A DNA stretch of 64,000 bases. It comes from Persicaria tinctoria (lineage: Eukaryota; Streptophyta; Magnoliopsida; Caryophyllales; Polygonaceae). Of this stretch, positions 23,359-34,836 are shown piece by piece. The notes under the pieces are model-generated. The model did no database searches, was not told the origin of the DNA, and saw only the letters and a program-made list of their open reading frames with translations. Positions within the stretch are counted from its first letter, which is position 1, and each line of letters begins with the position of its first letter. The stretch is taken from positions 30,498,501 to 30,562,500 of the forward strand of contig JBANSL010000001.1 in assembly GCA_037127255.1 (NCBI GenBank), in the 5' to 3' direction. Made by a program: the position numbers and the translations under genes.

Positions 23359-25594
23359 TGATAATGCATATTTTAGATAGGCATTATAGATATATTTAGT
23401 TTAGTTAGGTTGCATTTCTTGCTTACTTTGTTGTTAAATTGCATCTTGTGTTTATTTTAGAAGAGTTCGGATTCTGCGCAATTTTGTGTTTATCTCGCAG
23501 ATGGAATCGGAACACATTTGGGAGATGCAATATCTCGAAGAGGAACACAAGATACATGGGAAGGAACAAGGAAGAAAAGAAGCAAGACAAGAGGAGAAGC
23601 CCGCAAAGGAAGCATAGGCCACGGCGGAACACTGTGCCGCGGCCGCAGCAGAGCCCGCCGCAGCGGGTTGTGAGGAAAGCATTTGCGGCGGGCGCCGCAA
23701 CCTTGCGGCGGCCGCCGCACAGACCGCCAGCGCGCAGCGCTTTAGAGAAAAACCCTAGTTTTCTATGTTATTTTGGAAGGCCGACTTGGATGTTTTTATT
23801 AGGCCACTTTTATGTTATTTTCCATTACTTTTGATTCTATTCTTACTTCCATTAGACACTTTAGAGATTTTGAGCTATGTCTTCCATGAGGAACTAAACT
23901 CATCTATTCTGCCTGCAATTTGAAGCTTTATTCGGATTGATTGTGAGTTTCTAATTCTCGCTCCTTGTTTCCTATATTGAATGCTTCGACTTCTTTGTGC
24001 TTGATTGTTTATTGTTTTGTTCTATCTTGTCTGGACAACTTGTTAGATCAATTCAATTGCTAGGGATTTGTAGATTCCTGATTGTGAACCTTAACCCAAG
24101 TAGCAAACTTGTCCCTTTAGGGCTGATTGAACTAATTGGATAGGTAGGAAGTTGAATGTGTTGTTAAATCCCTCTTTAGGGACTGCAAATACCTTGGTTA
24201 ATCTCTGAACTTAAAGCTATCAATTGGGTTAAATGCTTCTTTAGGGACTGTTCGATTGATAAGGGTTTCTAGGACTGATTGGACTAGTAACTATATTAGG
24301 TCGGGACAAGGGCATTTATAGGAAGACTAAAAGGACAAGAGGAAGTTACAATATCAATTCAATCAAATAAAGTGGATAGTTGTAGGTAGAGCGATCTTCT
24401 CTAATTTGTTTTGCATTAAGTAAGAGGTCGATCCCACAGAGAATCAAGTATTCCTTTGCAAAGTGTATTTACCATTTAGTAGAAAGGTGGTTTTTGAGTG
24501 GTTGAAATAAGAAAGAAAGCAAAATAAACTATAAACAGATTAATGCAAAAGAAATTAGAGAAGATCGCTCTACCTACAACTATCCACTTTATTTGATTGA
24601 ATTGATATTGTAACTTCCTCTTATCCTTTTAGTCTTCCTATGAATGCCCTTGTCCCGACCTAATATAGTTACTAGTCCAATCAGTCCTAGAAACCCTTAT
24701 CAATCGAACAGTCCCTAAAGAAGGATTTAACCCAATTGATAGCTTTAAGTTCAGAGATTAACCAAGGTATTTGCAGTCCCTAAAGAGGGATTTAACAACA
24801 CATTCAACTTCCTACCTATCCAATTAGTTCAATCAGCCCTAAAGGGACAAGTTTGCTACTTGGGTTAAGGTTCACAATCAGGAATCTACAAAACCCTAGC
24901 AATTGAATTGATCTAACAAGTTGGCCAGACAAGATAGAACAAAACAATAAACAATCAAGCACAAAGAAGTCGAAGCATTCAATATAGGAAACAAGGAGCG
25001 AGAATTAGAAACTCACAATCAATCCGAATAAAGCTTCAAATTGCAGGCAGAATAGATGAGTTTAGTTCCTTATGGAAGACATAGCTCAAAATCTCTAAAG
25101 TGTCTAATGGAAGTAAGAATAGAATCAAAAGTAATGGAAAATAACATAAAAGTGGCCTAATAAAAACATCCAAGTCGGCCTTCCAAAATAACATAGAAAA
25201 CTAGGGTTTTTCTCTAAAGCGCTGCGCGCTGGCGGTCCGTGCGGCGGCCGCCGCAAGGTTGTGGCGCCCGCCGCAAATGCTTTCCTCACAACCCGCTGCG
25301 GCGGGCTCTGCGGCGGCACAGTGTTCTGTCGTGGCCTATGCTTCCTTTGCGGGCTTCTCCTCTTGTCTTGCTTCTTTTCTTCCTTGTTCCTTCCCATGTA
25401 TCTTGTGTTCCTCTTCGAGATATTGCATCTCCCAAATGTGTTCCGATTCCATCTGCGAGATAAACACAAAATTGCGCAGAATCCGAACTCTTCTAAAATA
25501 AACACAAGATGCAATTTAACAACAAAGTAAGCAAGAAATGCAACCTAACTAAACTAAATATATCTATAATGCCTATCTAAAATATGCATTATCA
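23359..25594. repeat. Left LTR palindrome (arms about 1.06 kb)
   Basis: The plus-oriented arm (23359-24418, LTR positions 1 to about 1060) is followed by about 115 bp and then its near-perfect reverse complement (about 24535-25594). Arms differ by small changes, for example CGGCCGCAGCAGAG at 23639-23652 against a shorter version near 25305, so they are not exact mirror copies. Confidence 0.9.
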
Positions 25595-26925
25595 AATTCC
25601 CCCACACTTAACCTTTGCTTGTCCTCAAGGAATGATAGAATGAACATGAATCAATGCATCCCACAGGAAATCCCTTCAAGTTTCAACATTATCAAAAAGC
25701 AAAATAAACCAAGCAAACAAACGTAAACCAAGCAAACAAACGTCATAGCATGTATTCCAATGATCAAAGCTTAGAAGTAGACATCATCCAACCTCACCCG
25801 AAATATGTGTTTCACTCATGTGTTTAGGCTTTTAAGTACAACTCTCAACTCAAACCAATAATGCACTAAGCTCATAGACATTGACCACCATATCACCAAT
25901 TCTCTACCGAAATTTCATTACTTGCGGGACAAAATAAAGAAAATAAAATGCGACACTCTTTTTTTTTTCTTTTTGTCTGGTTTTCTTTTCTCTTTTTTTT
26001 TTCTTTTTCTTGTCTTGGTGCTTTCCTTACGCGAAGCGCAAACATGGGTGTCATGATTGAACCTGGTTACTCAATGATCAAGCTTTCTTTCCTAGTGGAT
26101 AGTTTTCAACACCTTTTTGCGCGAATCATACCCATGGGTGTCATGCATAGACCCGGTTACTCAGTGCATCAACCATTGCCACCTTATTCACTAATTATGC
26201 ATAAAATTAACCAAAAAGACTCAAGATATAAACATGATCTCCGCAAGCCATCAAACATGTGCATCGGTCTTCAAAAATAGATACTGCAGTCAATACCAAG
26301 AGGTAGCAACACTAGACGAGTAATTCACACAATTGAGCAAAAGAATTCAAATAAGGCCAAACATCCTCACAGGGTCATGTTTTTAGGACTTCAATCATAC
26401 TTTAGCTTAATCATACATGCTCAATTACATTTGCTAGCTCATGTTCCACAAAAATCAAATAGCAATAATAATCAAAACATCCAGAACTCCATGGGATTTT
26501 TATGAATCATGCTTGAAATTTAAAATAGAGGACAAACTAAGCAAGATGGGCATTTGAATAACACATATATATGCAATGCATGCTCTATTTTTGGTTTTTT
26601 TCGAATTTTTTTTTAATGCGAATATTAGAAATTAAAAATTAACTAAACTAAACAGAAATTACAGAAACTTAAACATGATGCAAAAATTTAAATATGATTT
26701 CCTATATGCATCTATATAAACAGAATTCCTCCCCCCCCCCCCCCCCCCACACTTAAAGTTTTCATTGTCCTCAATGAAACAATAAAGACAAGAAAAGTAA
26801 ATCAAATATAATCAGGGTGAAGGGAAAAAAAAAAGGAAAAAGAAAGAAAAACTGACCTCGGGTTGCCTCCCGATAAGCGCCTTTCTTTAATGTCATTGGC
26901 TTGACTTATTCTCAATATCAAGACC

Positions 26926-28065
26926 TTATCTCTCAGACATCGTCAAGGCCCTCAGTAGCCTATCATATTCCTGTGCACACATCTTACAAGGCACATCATA
27001 GTACAATAAATTGAAAGCATAAAATGTGGAACTGAAGAACCCTTTCAATCTATCAAAGAGTCTAGTATGACTCTCTACAGAAGGAATATGATACCACCAA
27101 CACAGTTCCGCTGATGGCTTCTCAAAATAGCAATCAAAAGGATCAACATAATCATCATTACCTTCAAGATTGCAAAAGTTTACCTTTATTATCTCTTGAG
27201 CCTCAGTGGATGGCTCTAGACTTGGTTCATCAATGGGTGAGCTCAGAATGGATGGTGCAGATGGAGTAGGAGACACATCACATGTAACCTCATGCGTCGA
27301 CTCATGAGATTCCAAGCCAGGAAGCACTAGACCATCTCCTCCATCATCTAAGAAACTATCGTTGTCTGCAACCAATTCCTCCTCATTCGGCATGTCATTG
27401 TCATGTTGAAACCACATAGGAGGGAATGAACTAAGTGTAATGATTTCGATAGGATCTTCCATTCTTTCATCCTTTAAAGACTCAAGGGGTGGTGGGGTGG
27501 GTTTCTCAAAATCAAGGGAAGTCGATGGGGGCTCATTAGTAGCAGTACGGTGATCGCCGCCCTCCTGCGACGGTTGCCTCTCCTAAAAAATTTCACCCTC
27601 CGTTATGACTTCAACTCCTTCTTCTAAGCCCCTTTCCTTCTCACGTTTTGCACTTAAAATTTGAATGAGTTTGTTCAACTGATTCTCCAAGTTCTTACTA
27701 CTCTCAGGAGTCTCAGCTTGCTCTTGCAACCTCTGTGTAAGGCTATGGAATGGATCCTCCAAGTATGTGACAGAGTTCTCCATTGGCGGGGGAGACATGG
27801 TGAGCAATTCTTCTTGTGCAACATGGTAATCCATATAACAGAAAAAATCCCACAACCCCGACAATCCTCCTAACCGCTTCAGGCCTCCGTTACTCAGGTG
27901 CTCAGCAAGCGCTCGTGTCTCAATAGTCATCCCATCAATTATGCACATAATCATATCCCGGATGCTGAATTGATAACCCCATGAACCAAGGTCGTCAACA
28001 TACTCATGCAATCTCCTGAAGTATTGGTGAAAGTTCTCATCTTCAAACTGCGCTAATCTCAACAT
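26926..28065 (-). pseudogene. Retrotransposon gag-like polyprotein, one nonsense codon
   Basis: A 380-codon minus-strand frame begins about 110 bp after the primer-binding site, the position expected of gag. It is split only by a TAG at about 27582-27584, where the frame otherwise continues. The N-terminal part has FEDENFHQYFRRLHEYVDDL, reminiscent of the retrotransposon gag core. The middle is acidic and Pro/Ser-rich. No CCHC knuckle, protease or reverse transcriptase follows, so the element relied on enzymes from relatives. The stretch 25608-26925 is noncoding and includes a second polypurine-like C-rich tract (26729-26748 plus strand). Confidence 0.6.
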
Positions 28066-28195
28066 CTTGAAAAAGTTAGTAGCAAGGGTGTTGTGAACCG
28101 TAAGATAGGCTCACAATGGGTTAGATATATGCACAAAAATCAATAAATACACAAAACAAAGAAATAAACTTGATTCCCCGGCAACGGCGCCAATT

Positions 28196-30141
28196 TGATG
28201 AGCGGTTTTTAGTCGCATAAACCGTATCAAAATAAAACTCAAACCTACAAACTAGTATAGCAAGCAAGTAAGAGGTCGATCCCACAAAGAATCAAGTATT
28301 TCTCAGCAATGTGTATTTACCAATTAGTAGAAGGGGGGTTTTGATTGATTGAGAAAGCAAAATCAACTATAAACAGATTGATGCAAAACAATTTAGAGAA
28401 GATCGCTCTACCTACAACTATCCACTTTATTTGGTTGAATTGATATTGTAACTTCCTCTTGTCCTTTAGTTTTCCTATGAATGCCCTTGTCCCGACCTAA
28501 TATAGTTACTAGTCCAATCAGTCCTACAAACCCTTATCAATCGAACAGTCCCTAAAGAAGGATTTAACCCAATTGATAGCTTTAAGTCCAGAGATTAGCC
28601 AAGGTATGTGCAGTCCCTAAAGAGGGATTTAACAACACATCCAACTTCCTACCCATCCAATTAGTTCAATCAGCCCTAAAGGGATAAGTTTGCCACTTGG
28701 GTTAAGGTTCACAATCAGGAATCTACAAAACCCTAACAATTGAATTGATCTAACAAGTTGGCCAGACAAGATAGAACAAAACAATAAACAATCAAGCACA
28801 AAGAAGTTGAAGCATTCAATATAGGAAATGAGGAACAAGAATTAGAAACTCACAATCAATCCAAACAAAGCTTCAAATTGCAAGTAAAACGAAGAGAGTT
28901 TAGCCGCCCATGGCGAACATCGCTCTCCCTCTAATTGTCTGATGGTTCGTAAGAATAGAATGGAAGTGATGAAAAATAACATAAAAGTCGGCCTAATAAA
29001 ACCATCCAAGTCGGCCTTCCAAAATAACATAGAAAACTAGGGTTTTTCTCTAAAGCGCTGCGCGCTGGCGGTCCGTGCGGCGGCCGCCGCAAGGTTGCGG
29101 CACCCGCCGCAAATGCTTTCCTCACAACCCGCTGCGGCGGGCTTTGCATAGGCCACGACAGACCAATGTGCCGCGGGCGCAGCAGAGCCCGCCACAGCGG
29201 GTTGTGAGGAAAGCATTTGCGGCGGGCGCCGAAACCTTGCGGCGGCCGCCGCACGGACCGCCAGCGCGCAGCGCTTTAGAGAAAAACCCTAGTTTTCTAT
29301 GTTATTTTGGAAGGCCGACTTGGATGGTTTTATTAGGCCGACTTTTATGTTATTTTTCATCACTTCCATTCTATTCTTACGAACCATCAGACAATTAGAG
29401 GGAGAGCGATGTTCGCCATGGGCGGCTAAACTCTCTTCGTTTTACTTGCAATTTGAAGCTTTGTTTGGATTGATTGTGAGTTTCTAATTCTTGTTCCTCA
29501 TTTCCTATATTGAATGCTTCAACTTCTTTGTGCTTGATTGTTTATTGTTTTGTTCTATCTTGTCTGGCCAACTTGTTAGATCAATTCAATTGTTAGGGTT
29601 TTGTAGATTCCTGATTGTGAACCTTAACCCAAGTGGCAAACTTATCCCTTTAGGGCTGATTGAACTAATTGGATGGGTAGGAAGTTGGATGTGTTGTTAA
29701 ATCCCTCTTTAGGGACTGCAAATACCTTGGCTAATCTCTGGACTTAAAGCTATCAATTGGGTTAAATCCTTCTTTAGGGACTGTTTGATTGATAAGGGTT
29801 TCTATGACTGATTGGACTAGTAACTATATTAGGTTGGGACAAGGGCATTCATAGGAAAACTAAAGGAAAAGAGGAAGTTACAATATCAATTCAACCAAAT
29901 AAAGTGGATAGTTGTAGGTAGAGCGATCTTTTCTAAATTGTTTTGCATCAATCTGTTTATAGTTGATTTTGCTTTCTTTCTATTTCAATCAATCAAAACC
30001 CCCCTTCTACTAATTGGTAAATACACATTGCTGAGAAATACTTGATTCTTTGTGGGATCGACCTCTTACTTGCTTGATATACTAGTTTGTAGGTTTGAGT
30101 TTTATTTTGATACGGTTTATGCGACTAAAAACCTCTCATCA
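28196..30141. repeat. Right LTR palindrome (arms about 0.95 kb)
   Basis: A minus-oriented LTR 3' part (28196 to about 29145) abuts its plus-oriented counterpart (about 29148-30141) with almost no spacer. The arms match so closely that a 69-codon frame is identical in both (28629-28838 minus and 29491-29700 plus). Compared with the left palindrome, both right arms share a different variant segment (ATTAGAGGGAGAGCGATG, near 28921-28940 and 29392-29410). Confidence 0.9.
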
Positions 30142-30146
30142 GTGAC

Positions 30147-30550
30147 GCATACCAAGACGTTTCCACTTCGATATGATTTCGATGATGACATCAATCAGCA
30201 TAGTGATGGATTTGGTGACATGATATAATATATTAGGTGACACGTATAAAACCAATTCCCTTGTTCATGGTGACAAGATAAAATAAGTTAAGTGACACGT
30301 ATAATTCCATAATCTGACATGCATCATTTATAGCATAAACAGTTGTTCATACATAGAAGCTTCATATATGTGCGTAACCCCAAAGTACCAAAAGTGTCAC
30401 ATATGGGCTAACCCCAAAATACCAAAAGTGTGACATATGTGCAAACCGCAAAATACCAAAAGTTTGTCATGTGTGCGTGTTCCAATCCCTAACCCCAAAC
30501 TGAAAATGCAAACTCAGCCTTTGTGGTGAGGCGTTGGACGACTAAAATAC
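30147..30550. other. MULE spacer with GGTGACA motifs
   Basis: Remainder of the partial transposase copy (to about 30190), then four GTGACA-type motifs (30210-30300) and a near-repeat CCCCAAAGTACCAAAAGTGT / CCCCAAAATACCAAAAGTGT / ...AAATACCAAAAGTTTGT between 30375 and 30465. No gene. Confidence 0.6.
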
Positions 30551-33500
30551 CTACGAACGACGACGCTTGACCCAGGGAGTTTCTCCGCGGGATGGGTACC
30601 GGGATGTCTTAGGTCATCCGGGCCTTCTCCTCACGGGCGAGGAGAAGCACGCCATCTCCGATAGCTTTGTAGGGATTCTCCATTCTGATCTTGGAGGAAC
30701 CGGATATAGCACATCCGCATAACAAGCCTTCCATGCGTCAACTTTGTAGAAGTCATTGACGAGAGCGAAGACATTCGTACCTCGATGCTTGGCAGCGGCT
30801 ATGGCATGGGTGCACAGGAACTGATCAATGTCGAAGCGCTTGCATGTACAGGTACGGGCACTCAAGTTCACAACCCACGACGACGGACCCTTGCGGACCA
30901 TGAACTCATGCTGGCTGAGCGCCTTTATGTCTAAGCAAATTGCCATGCTATAGTTCGTCTTAAGCGCACCATCCATAAAATCACTCACCAACTTACCCGG
31001 TTTGGTGCTCGTTTCTCTGCGCTCGCAAAACCACTTTGACACGGTTTCGATGTTGCCATCAATCAGCGCAGTCAAGCATAGGTCGCGGGGCTCATTGAAG
31101 ACAGAGTTGAGACACTCAGAGTTGTTCGTCGTCATTATGTTGTACCGATTCCCCAAGAAGAATGCCCGAGCCCAGTTCTGGAAACCGGTCTCCTTCACGT
31201 ATTGGCCCGCAGGGGCTGACATCGAACAGAAATCAACGAACAATTGTTGGAACTCCGCCGTCGTGTACGCCTCCGCCATCTTGAAGAACATCCTCTGCAA
31301 CCCCGATACCCCTCTATACTTACACTGGGCGTTCTGAAATAGATGCCATGCGCAGAAGCCTTGCTTTGCAAACACATAGTTGTCCCTTATACCTTGGACG
31401 ATACTCAAATGGCGATCAGAGACAAACATCAAGTCCGGCGTGTCCTCGACAATATATAGCATGTTCTTGAAGTAGAAGCTCCATGACTCGTGGTTCTCAC
31501 TGTCGACGATCGCAAACGCGATCGGGTACACTTTTTGGTCCCCATCTTGGGTTGTGGCAAAGAGAAGTGTGCCCCTGAACTTCCCTTTTAGGAAACTCCC
31601 GTCCACCGAGATGACCTGTACATCGAAATCAGTAAATGTCAGTTATGTGATATGACATTTCATATTAAGTGACATGTAACATTGTACAACCGACAGGGGG
31701 TTTTACTTTTCTAAGGTGGGGGATCGCCCTGCGCCATACCCCGAAGCTAACAAAGGCGTACTTGAATCGTCGGGATGAGTCCACCTCTACCCTAGTATAT
31801 GTTCCGGGGTTAGTCTGCTCCACCATGTGCAAGTATGGAATAATATCTCGGTAACCATCTTCGTCGCTCCAATGCTTAACCTCCCTCGCTGCCAAGCGTG
31901 ACCTTCGGGCCTTCTAGTAGCTACACGTGACGCCGAACTCAGACTTGGTCAGCGATTGCACTTGATGGGGAATGAGGTTCTTTTGAGTGCCGGTGAACCT
32001 ACGAGTGATAGGTATGATTGGTGTGACACGTATAATGAACTAAGATGACAAGTGGAATATTAAGAGGCGACAGGTAAAACAGTGTTCCCATGTAAAGTAA
32101 AACTTACGTCGACACGAGGTTTCGTCCAATCATACTCGGCGTAGCATGCCGGCTATGGTTGTGCGCCACGTTCAGATCACAAGTATGCTTCTGGATATAC
32201 TTTCGGATGGTCCACGTAGTGGTGCGATTATAAGGCTTTGCCTTACACATCCACGTGCACTTTTTGCCCACACATCCAACCACATACAATGTTTTTGTCG
32301 ACTTCTTCACACTAAACTCAAAGCAGTTCTCCACCGCATTCTAGCAAAGCTGAGTCTGAAGGTCAGCCTTCAATGCAAATATTTGTCCCTTTGAATGTTC
32401 TATGATGTTGCGTCGTGGGTCCTGGGTGTGTGGTGTTATTCTGTACACCATAGCCTCAACGATCTCCATTGTAGGTGGGGGTGTGATAGACCTCGACACG
32501 CCATCTTCAAGTTCCATCATCACCTCATCCTCAACTTCCTTACCCTCCACCGACACCCTCATTCTTTTCTCCCCAACAACGCCGTGACACTCCAAATCCT
32601 CCCACTCTTCTTTGAGCTTCACCCCGACACGATCGCCATTGTTGGAGCCCCCAACGTCGAGTTCGGGGGTTGACCCATCCTCATCTTCGCTGCTAATGGC
32701 TATCACCTCCAACCCTTGTTCCATGTCAGATGAAGAGTTATACGTGCCACCCAATTTGATCACATCCGGATATTTTACCCTGTCACCTGAACACATACCC
32801 ATGTCAGCTGATCTGAAGTCTGTGTCACTAATGTCCATCAGAACCAGATCTTTGGTCTTCACTATGGCCTCGCTCACCTCTCCCTCACCACATAACACGT
32901 CATCTATAGAAACAGGGTTTAGTTGTGACTTACCTTCGACCTCGCATATCACAACCTCATCCACTTCGTCCACTTTTTCGGAGGTAGGTGTCCCGCTCAA
33001 ACGTTTTTCCCTGATGCCTTGCTTTAGTTCAAAGGTCTCCTTACGCAATGGACCAACATATATGGCCATGGGCCATGGATGTTCTCCAGACTTCGAGTTC
33101 AGGAACTTAAACGCCTCAAGGTCGTCATCGTCAGCTATCGTGATTGGATGACCCCCCTTCTTTCGACTTTAGCATGTAACAAAACTCCCACTCTTCATAT
33201 AAAGCACCATCGCCGACCTTCACCATGATCAACTTTCTTTAAAGAGGTGAAGTCGATGTTCTCTTGGATCATGACATTCTTGTGCGTCTTCTCCCCCTTA
33301 AACACCCATCGGCCCCCCTCGAAAACCCAAGAACCATCGAAGATGAGAGTAACACATACCAAGGCGTTTCCACCTGAAAGTGAAACGAGGGATGAGGGGA
33401 AACGTTCGTTGGTATCTAGATTTTGTCATAGATGAGGAGGTCTTTGTCAAAAACACTTACCCATTGCAGCCGAGAAGATAGGTTTCTGGGAAACCAAGGT

Positions 33501-33608
33501 GACACGAGGATTTTGATCACTGACAGGAGCACAGAATGAAGGCGACAAGTTATTTGCATATGGAAATACAAGCTCTCCGCTTATCTTCCATGGTGGAACC
33601 TTCTCCAT
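30551..33608 (-). pseudogene. Mutator-like (MuDR-type) transposase pseudogene
   Basis: Four exons can be read: 33608-33461 (start MEKVPPWKISG), 33373-32108, 31998-31707 and 31615-30551, with introns bounded by GT/AG. Order of domains: variable N-terminus with IFDGSWVFEG; acidic linker; MuDR DNA-binding domain (GKKCTWMCKA...HTCDLNVAH, about 32160-32270); catalytic core starting VISVDGSFLKG across the third intron, second Asp in FVSDRHLSIVQG, and NSECLNSVF; SWIM zinc finger (CTCKRFDIDQFLCTHAIA). Lesions: a frameshift near 33235, TAG at 32343-32341, TAG at 31916-31914 and TGA at 30616-30614. The active-site sequence looks intact, so decay is recent. Confidence 0.9.
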
Positions 33609-33913
33609 CTATTTCTTCATTTGTTTATGCTTTAGAAAATATAAGAAAATGAAGAAAATGAAAAGCTTCTCCCATCCTCCTCTTTTATAACCTCCACATG
33701 GTTAGACATCACATCACTTCCATCCAAATATCCAATCAATCCTTTTTGGCGCCAAAACTCAATTCTACAAAATCTTTTCCCACCCTCACGTGTACCCTCC
33801 CACCTCGCGAAAATTGCAATACCCCAAGGGTACCTCGCGAAATTTCCGTTAAAAAAAGTGGCATTTTTACAAAGTAAAAAAAAAAGTGTATAGTAATGCA
33901 AATAGCCCTTGAT

Positions 33914-34110
33914 TTTATGGCGTTTTGAAAATGCCATAAAATTTGTTCATAATATTATAGTTTAATAACATGGCATATTACAAACGCCATAAAATTTATG
34001 GCGTTTACAAAACACCGTAAATAAGTTACATTCTAAAAAAATATAGCGTTTTTATATTTAAACACCATAGAAGTTATTTTTAATGACATTTTAAGAAAAA
34101 CGCCATCTTA
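33914..34110. repeat. Subterminal ATGGCGTTT/AAACGCCAT repeats, right end of second CACTA
   Basis: About seven degenerate copies of ATGGCGTTT or AAACGCCAT, matching the left-end array at 2640-2860 and starting immediately after the MULE. Confidence 0.8.
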
Positions 34111-34146
34111 TATATGTCATTAATAACCATATATCTAGTAGTGATT

Positions 34147-34597
34147 TTTCATGTATATGAAATAAAAAAAATATTAATATCAAGCACTTATGAATTTTAT
34201 TTATAAATAATAAATGAGGTAGAAAAGGGAATAAGGTAACATTATGATTGCAAGAGTAACCTCTAAATAAGAGGTCAAAAAAGTAAAAATTAATTTAAAA
34301 AAATATATATATAAAATGTTAAATTATGATAAGAGGATGACAATTAAAAAGGAAAATAGGTAACCCATGATTTCTCATGCTCTCAATGTCTAAGTCTCCT
34401 CCGGTCATCCTCAAGTAAGTAAGGTTTTGGCCTGGATTTTTGAATTTATGGGATTGTTGGGCATATATAACGTGTGGCGAACATTGTATAAATTGTAGAG
34501 TAAATATCTTTTTGCATTTGAACACGTATTAACAAGTGAAACTGCGATAAACAGACAAACAGTTGAACTCGAGAGATTACCACACATTATAAATATA
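34147..34597. other. Host flank, no gene seen
   Basis: AT-rich sequence between the CACTA element and a MITE. Short frames here lack start context and codon bias. Confidence 0.6.
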
Positions 34598-34599
34598 TA

Positions 34600-34836
34600 C
34601 TCCCTCCGTTAATTAAAACTTGACGTTTTACTATTCACGCACGCATTTTTAGGTGTTAAAAACTATATAAAATATTAACTTTTTTAATAATTTTTTTAAA
34701 TAATATCATACTTATTACTATTAAGTATGAATTTATAAAAACAAATTTTAAAAAAAGTTAATATTTTATATAGTTTTTATCGTTCTAAAAAAGCGTGCAT
34801 GAATAGTAAACGACAAGTTTTAATTAACAGAGGGAG
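34600..34836. mobile_element. Stowaway MITE (Tc1/mariner-derived)
   Basis: Starts CTCCCTCCGTTAATTAAAAC and ends with its complement (GTTTTAATTAACAGAGGGAG), flanked by TA on both sides (34598-34599 and 34837-34838). The CTCCCTCCGT terminus, 237-bp size and TA target are diagnostic. The whole unit can fold into a long hairpin. Confidence 0.95.

Larger units (their letters stand above)
23359..30141 (-). mobile_element. LTR retrotransposon (gypsy/Athila-like, non-autonomous) with inverted interior and palindromic LTRs
   Basis: The outer ends are TGATAATGCATA at 23359 and CTCTCATCA ending at 30141, the start and end of one roughly 1.25-kb LTR in plus orientation. A perfect GTGAC duplication flanks them (23354-23358 and 30142-30146). 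The interior is in minus orientation: polypurine tract (GTGTGGGGGAATT, minus) at 25595-25607, gag-like region at 26926-28065, and a primer-binding site (TGGCGCCGTTGCCGGGG, minus) at 28177-28193. Each LTR region is a long inverted repeat. No pol was found. Gypsy/Athila-like is inferred from the primer-site sequence and from a GGGAGGCAACCCG stretch near 26860. Confidence 0.85.
14663..33908 (-). mobile_element. Autonomous-type Mutator-like element (MULE), disabled; 19.2 kb with insertions
   Basis: A perfect 9-bp duplication, TTGATTTTA, flanks the element (14654-14662 and 33909-33917). Its ends form a degenerate inverted repeat: the left reads GTAGTAAATACCACTTTTTT and the right, reverse-complemented, reads ATTACTATACACTTTTTTTT, with further matching T-rich and GCAC blocks inside. 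Taking out the CACTA (17551-23160) and the LTR element (23359-30141) leaves about 6.8 kb, a reasonable MULE size. It carries a transposase gene on the minus strand near the right end, a partial copy of the gene's 5' half, and a dispersed GGTGACA-type motif in the rest. Confidence 0.88.
2622..34143. mobile_element. CACTA transposon split by nested insertions (about 3.8 kb of own sequence over 31.5 kb)
   Basis: The left end starts CACTGGTACATATA and the reverse complement of the right end starts CACTACTAGATATA. A 3-bp ATT lies on both sides (2619-2621 and 34144-34146). Both ends carry the same subterminal repeat, an ATGGCGTTT...AAACGCCAT palindrome (2640-2860 and 33914-34110). A further copy (14632-14653) abuts the MULE insertion point, and the repeat array resumes directly after that MULE's target duplication. 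Removing the LINE, the small MULE and the large MULE with their duplications leaves about 3.8 kb. Own sequence is 2622-3376, 10674-12233, 13434-14653 and 33918-34143, with no transposase frame in it. The 3-bp TSD alone is weak, but the shared subterminal repeat makes the pairing credible. Confidence 0.75.

Noticed and set aside
23423..29700. Many 60-131-codon frames rich in Arg/Pro or Cys/Leu
   Set aside because: They are frames through the GC-rich LTR palindromes, appear on both strands in mirror copies, and represent LTR sequence.
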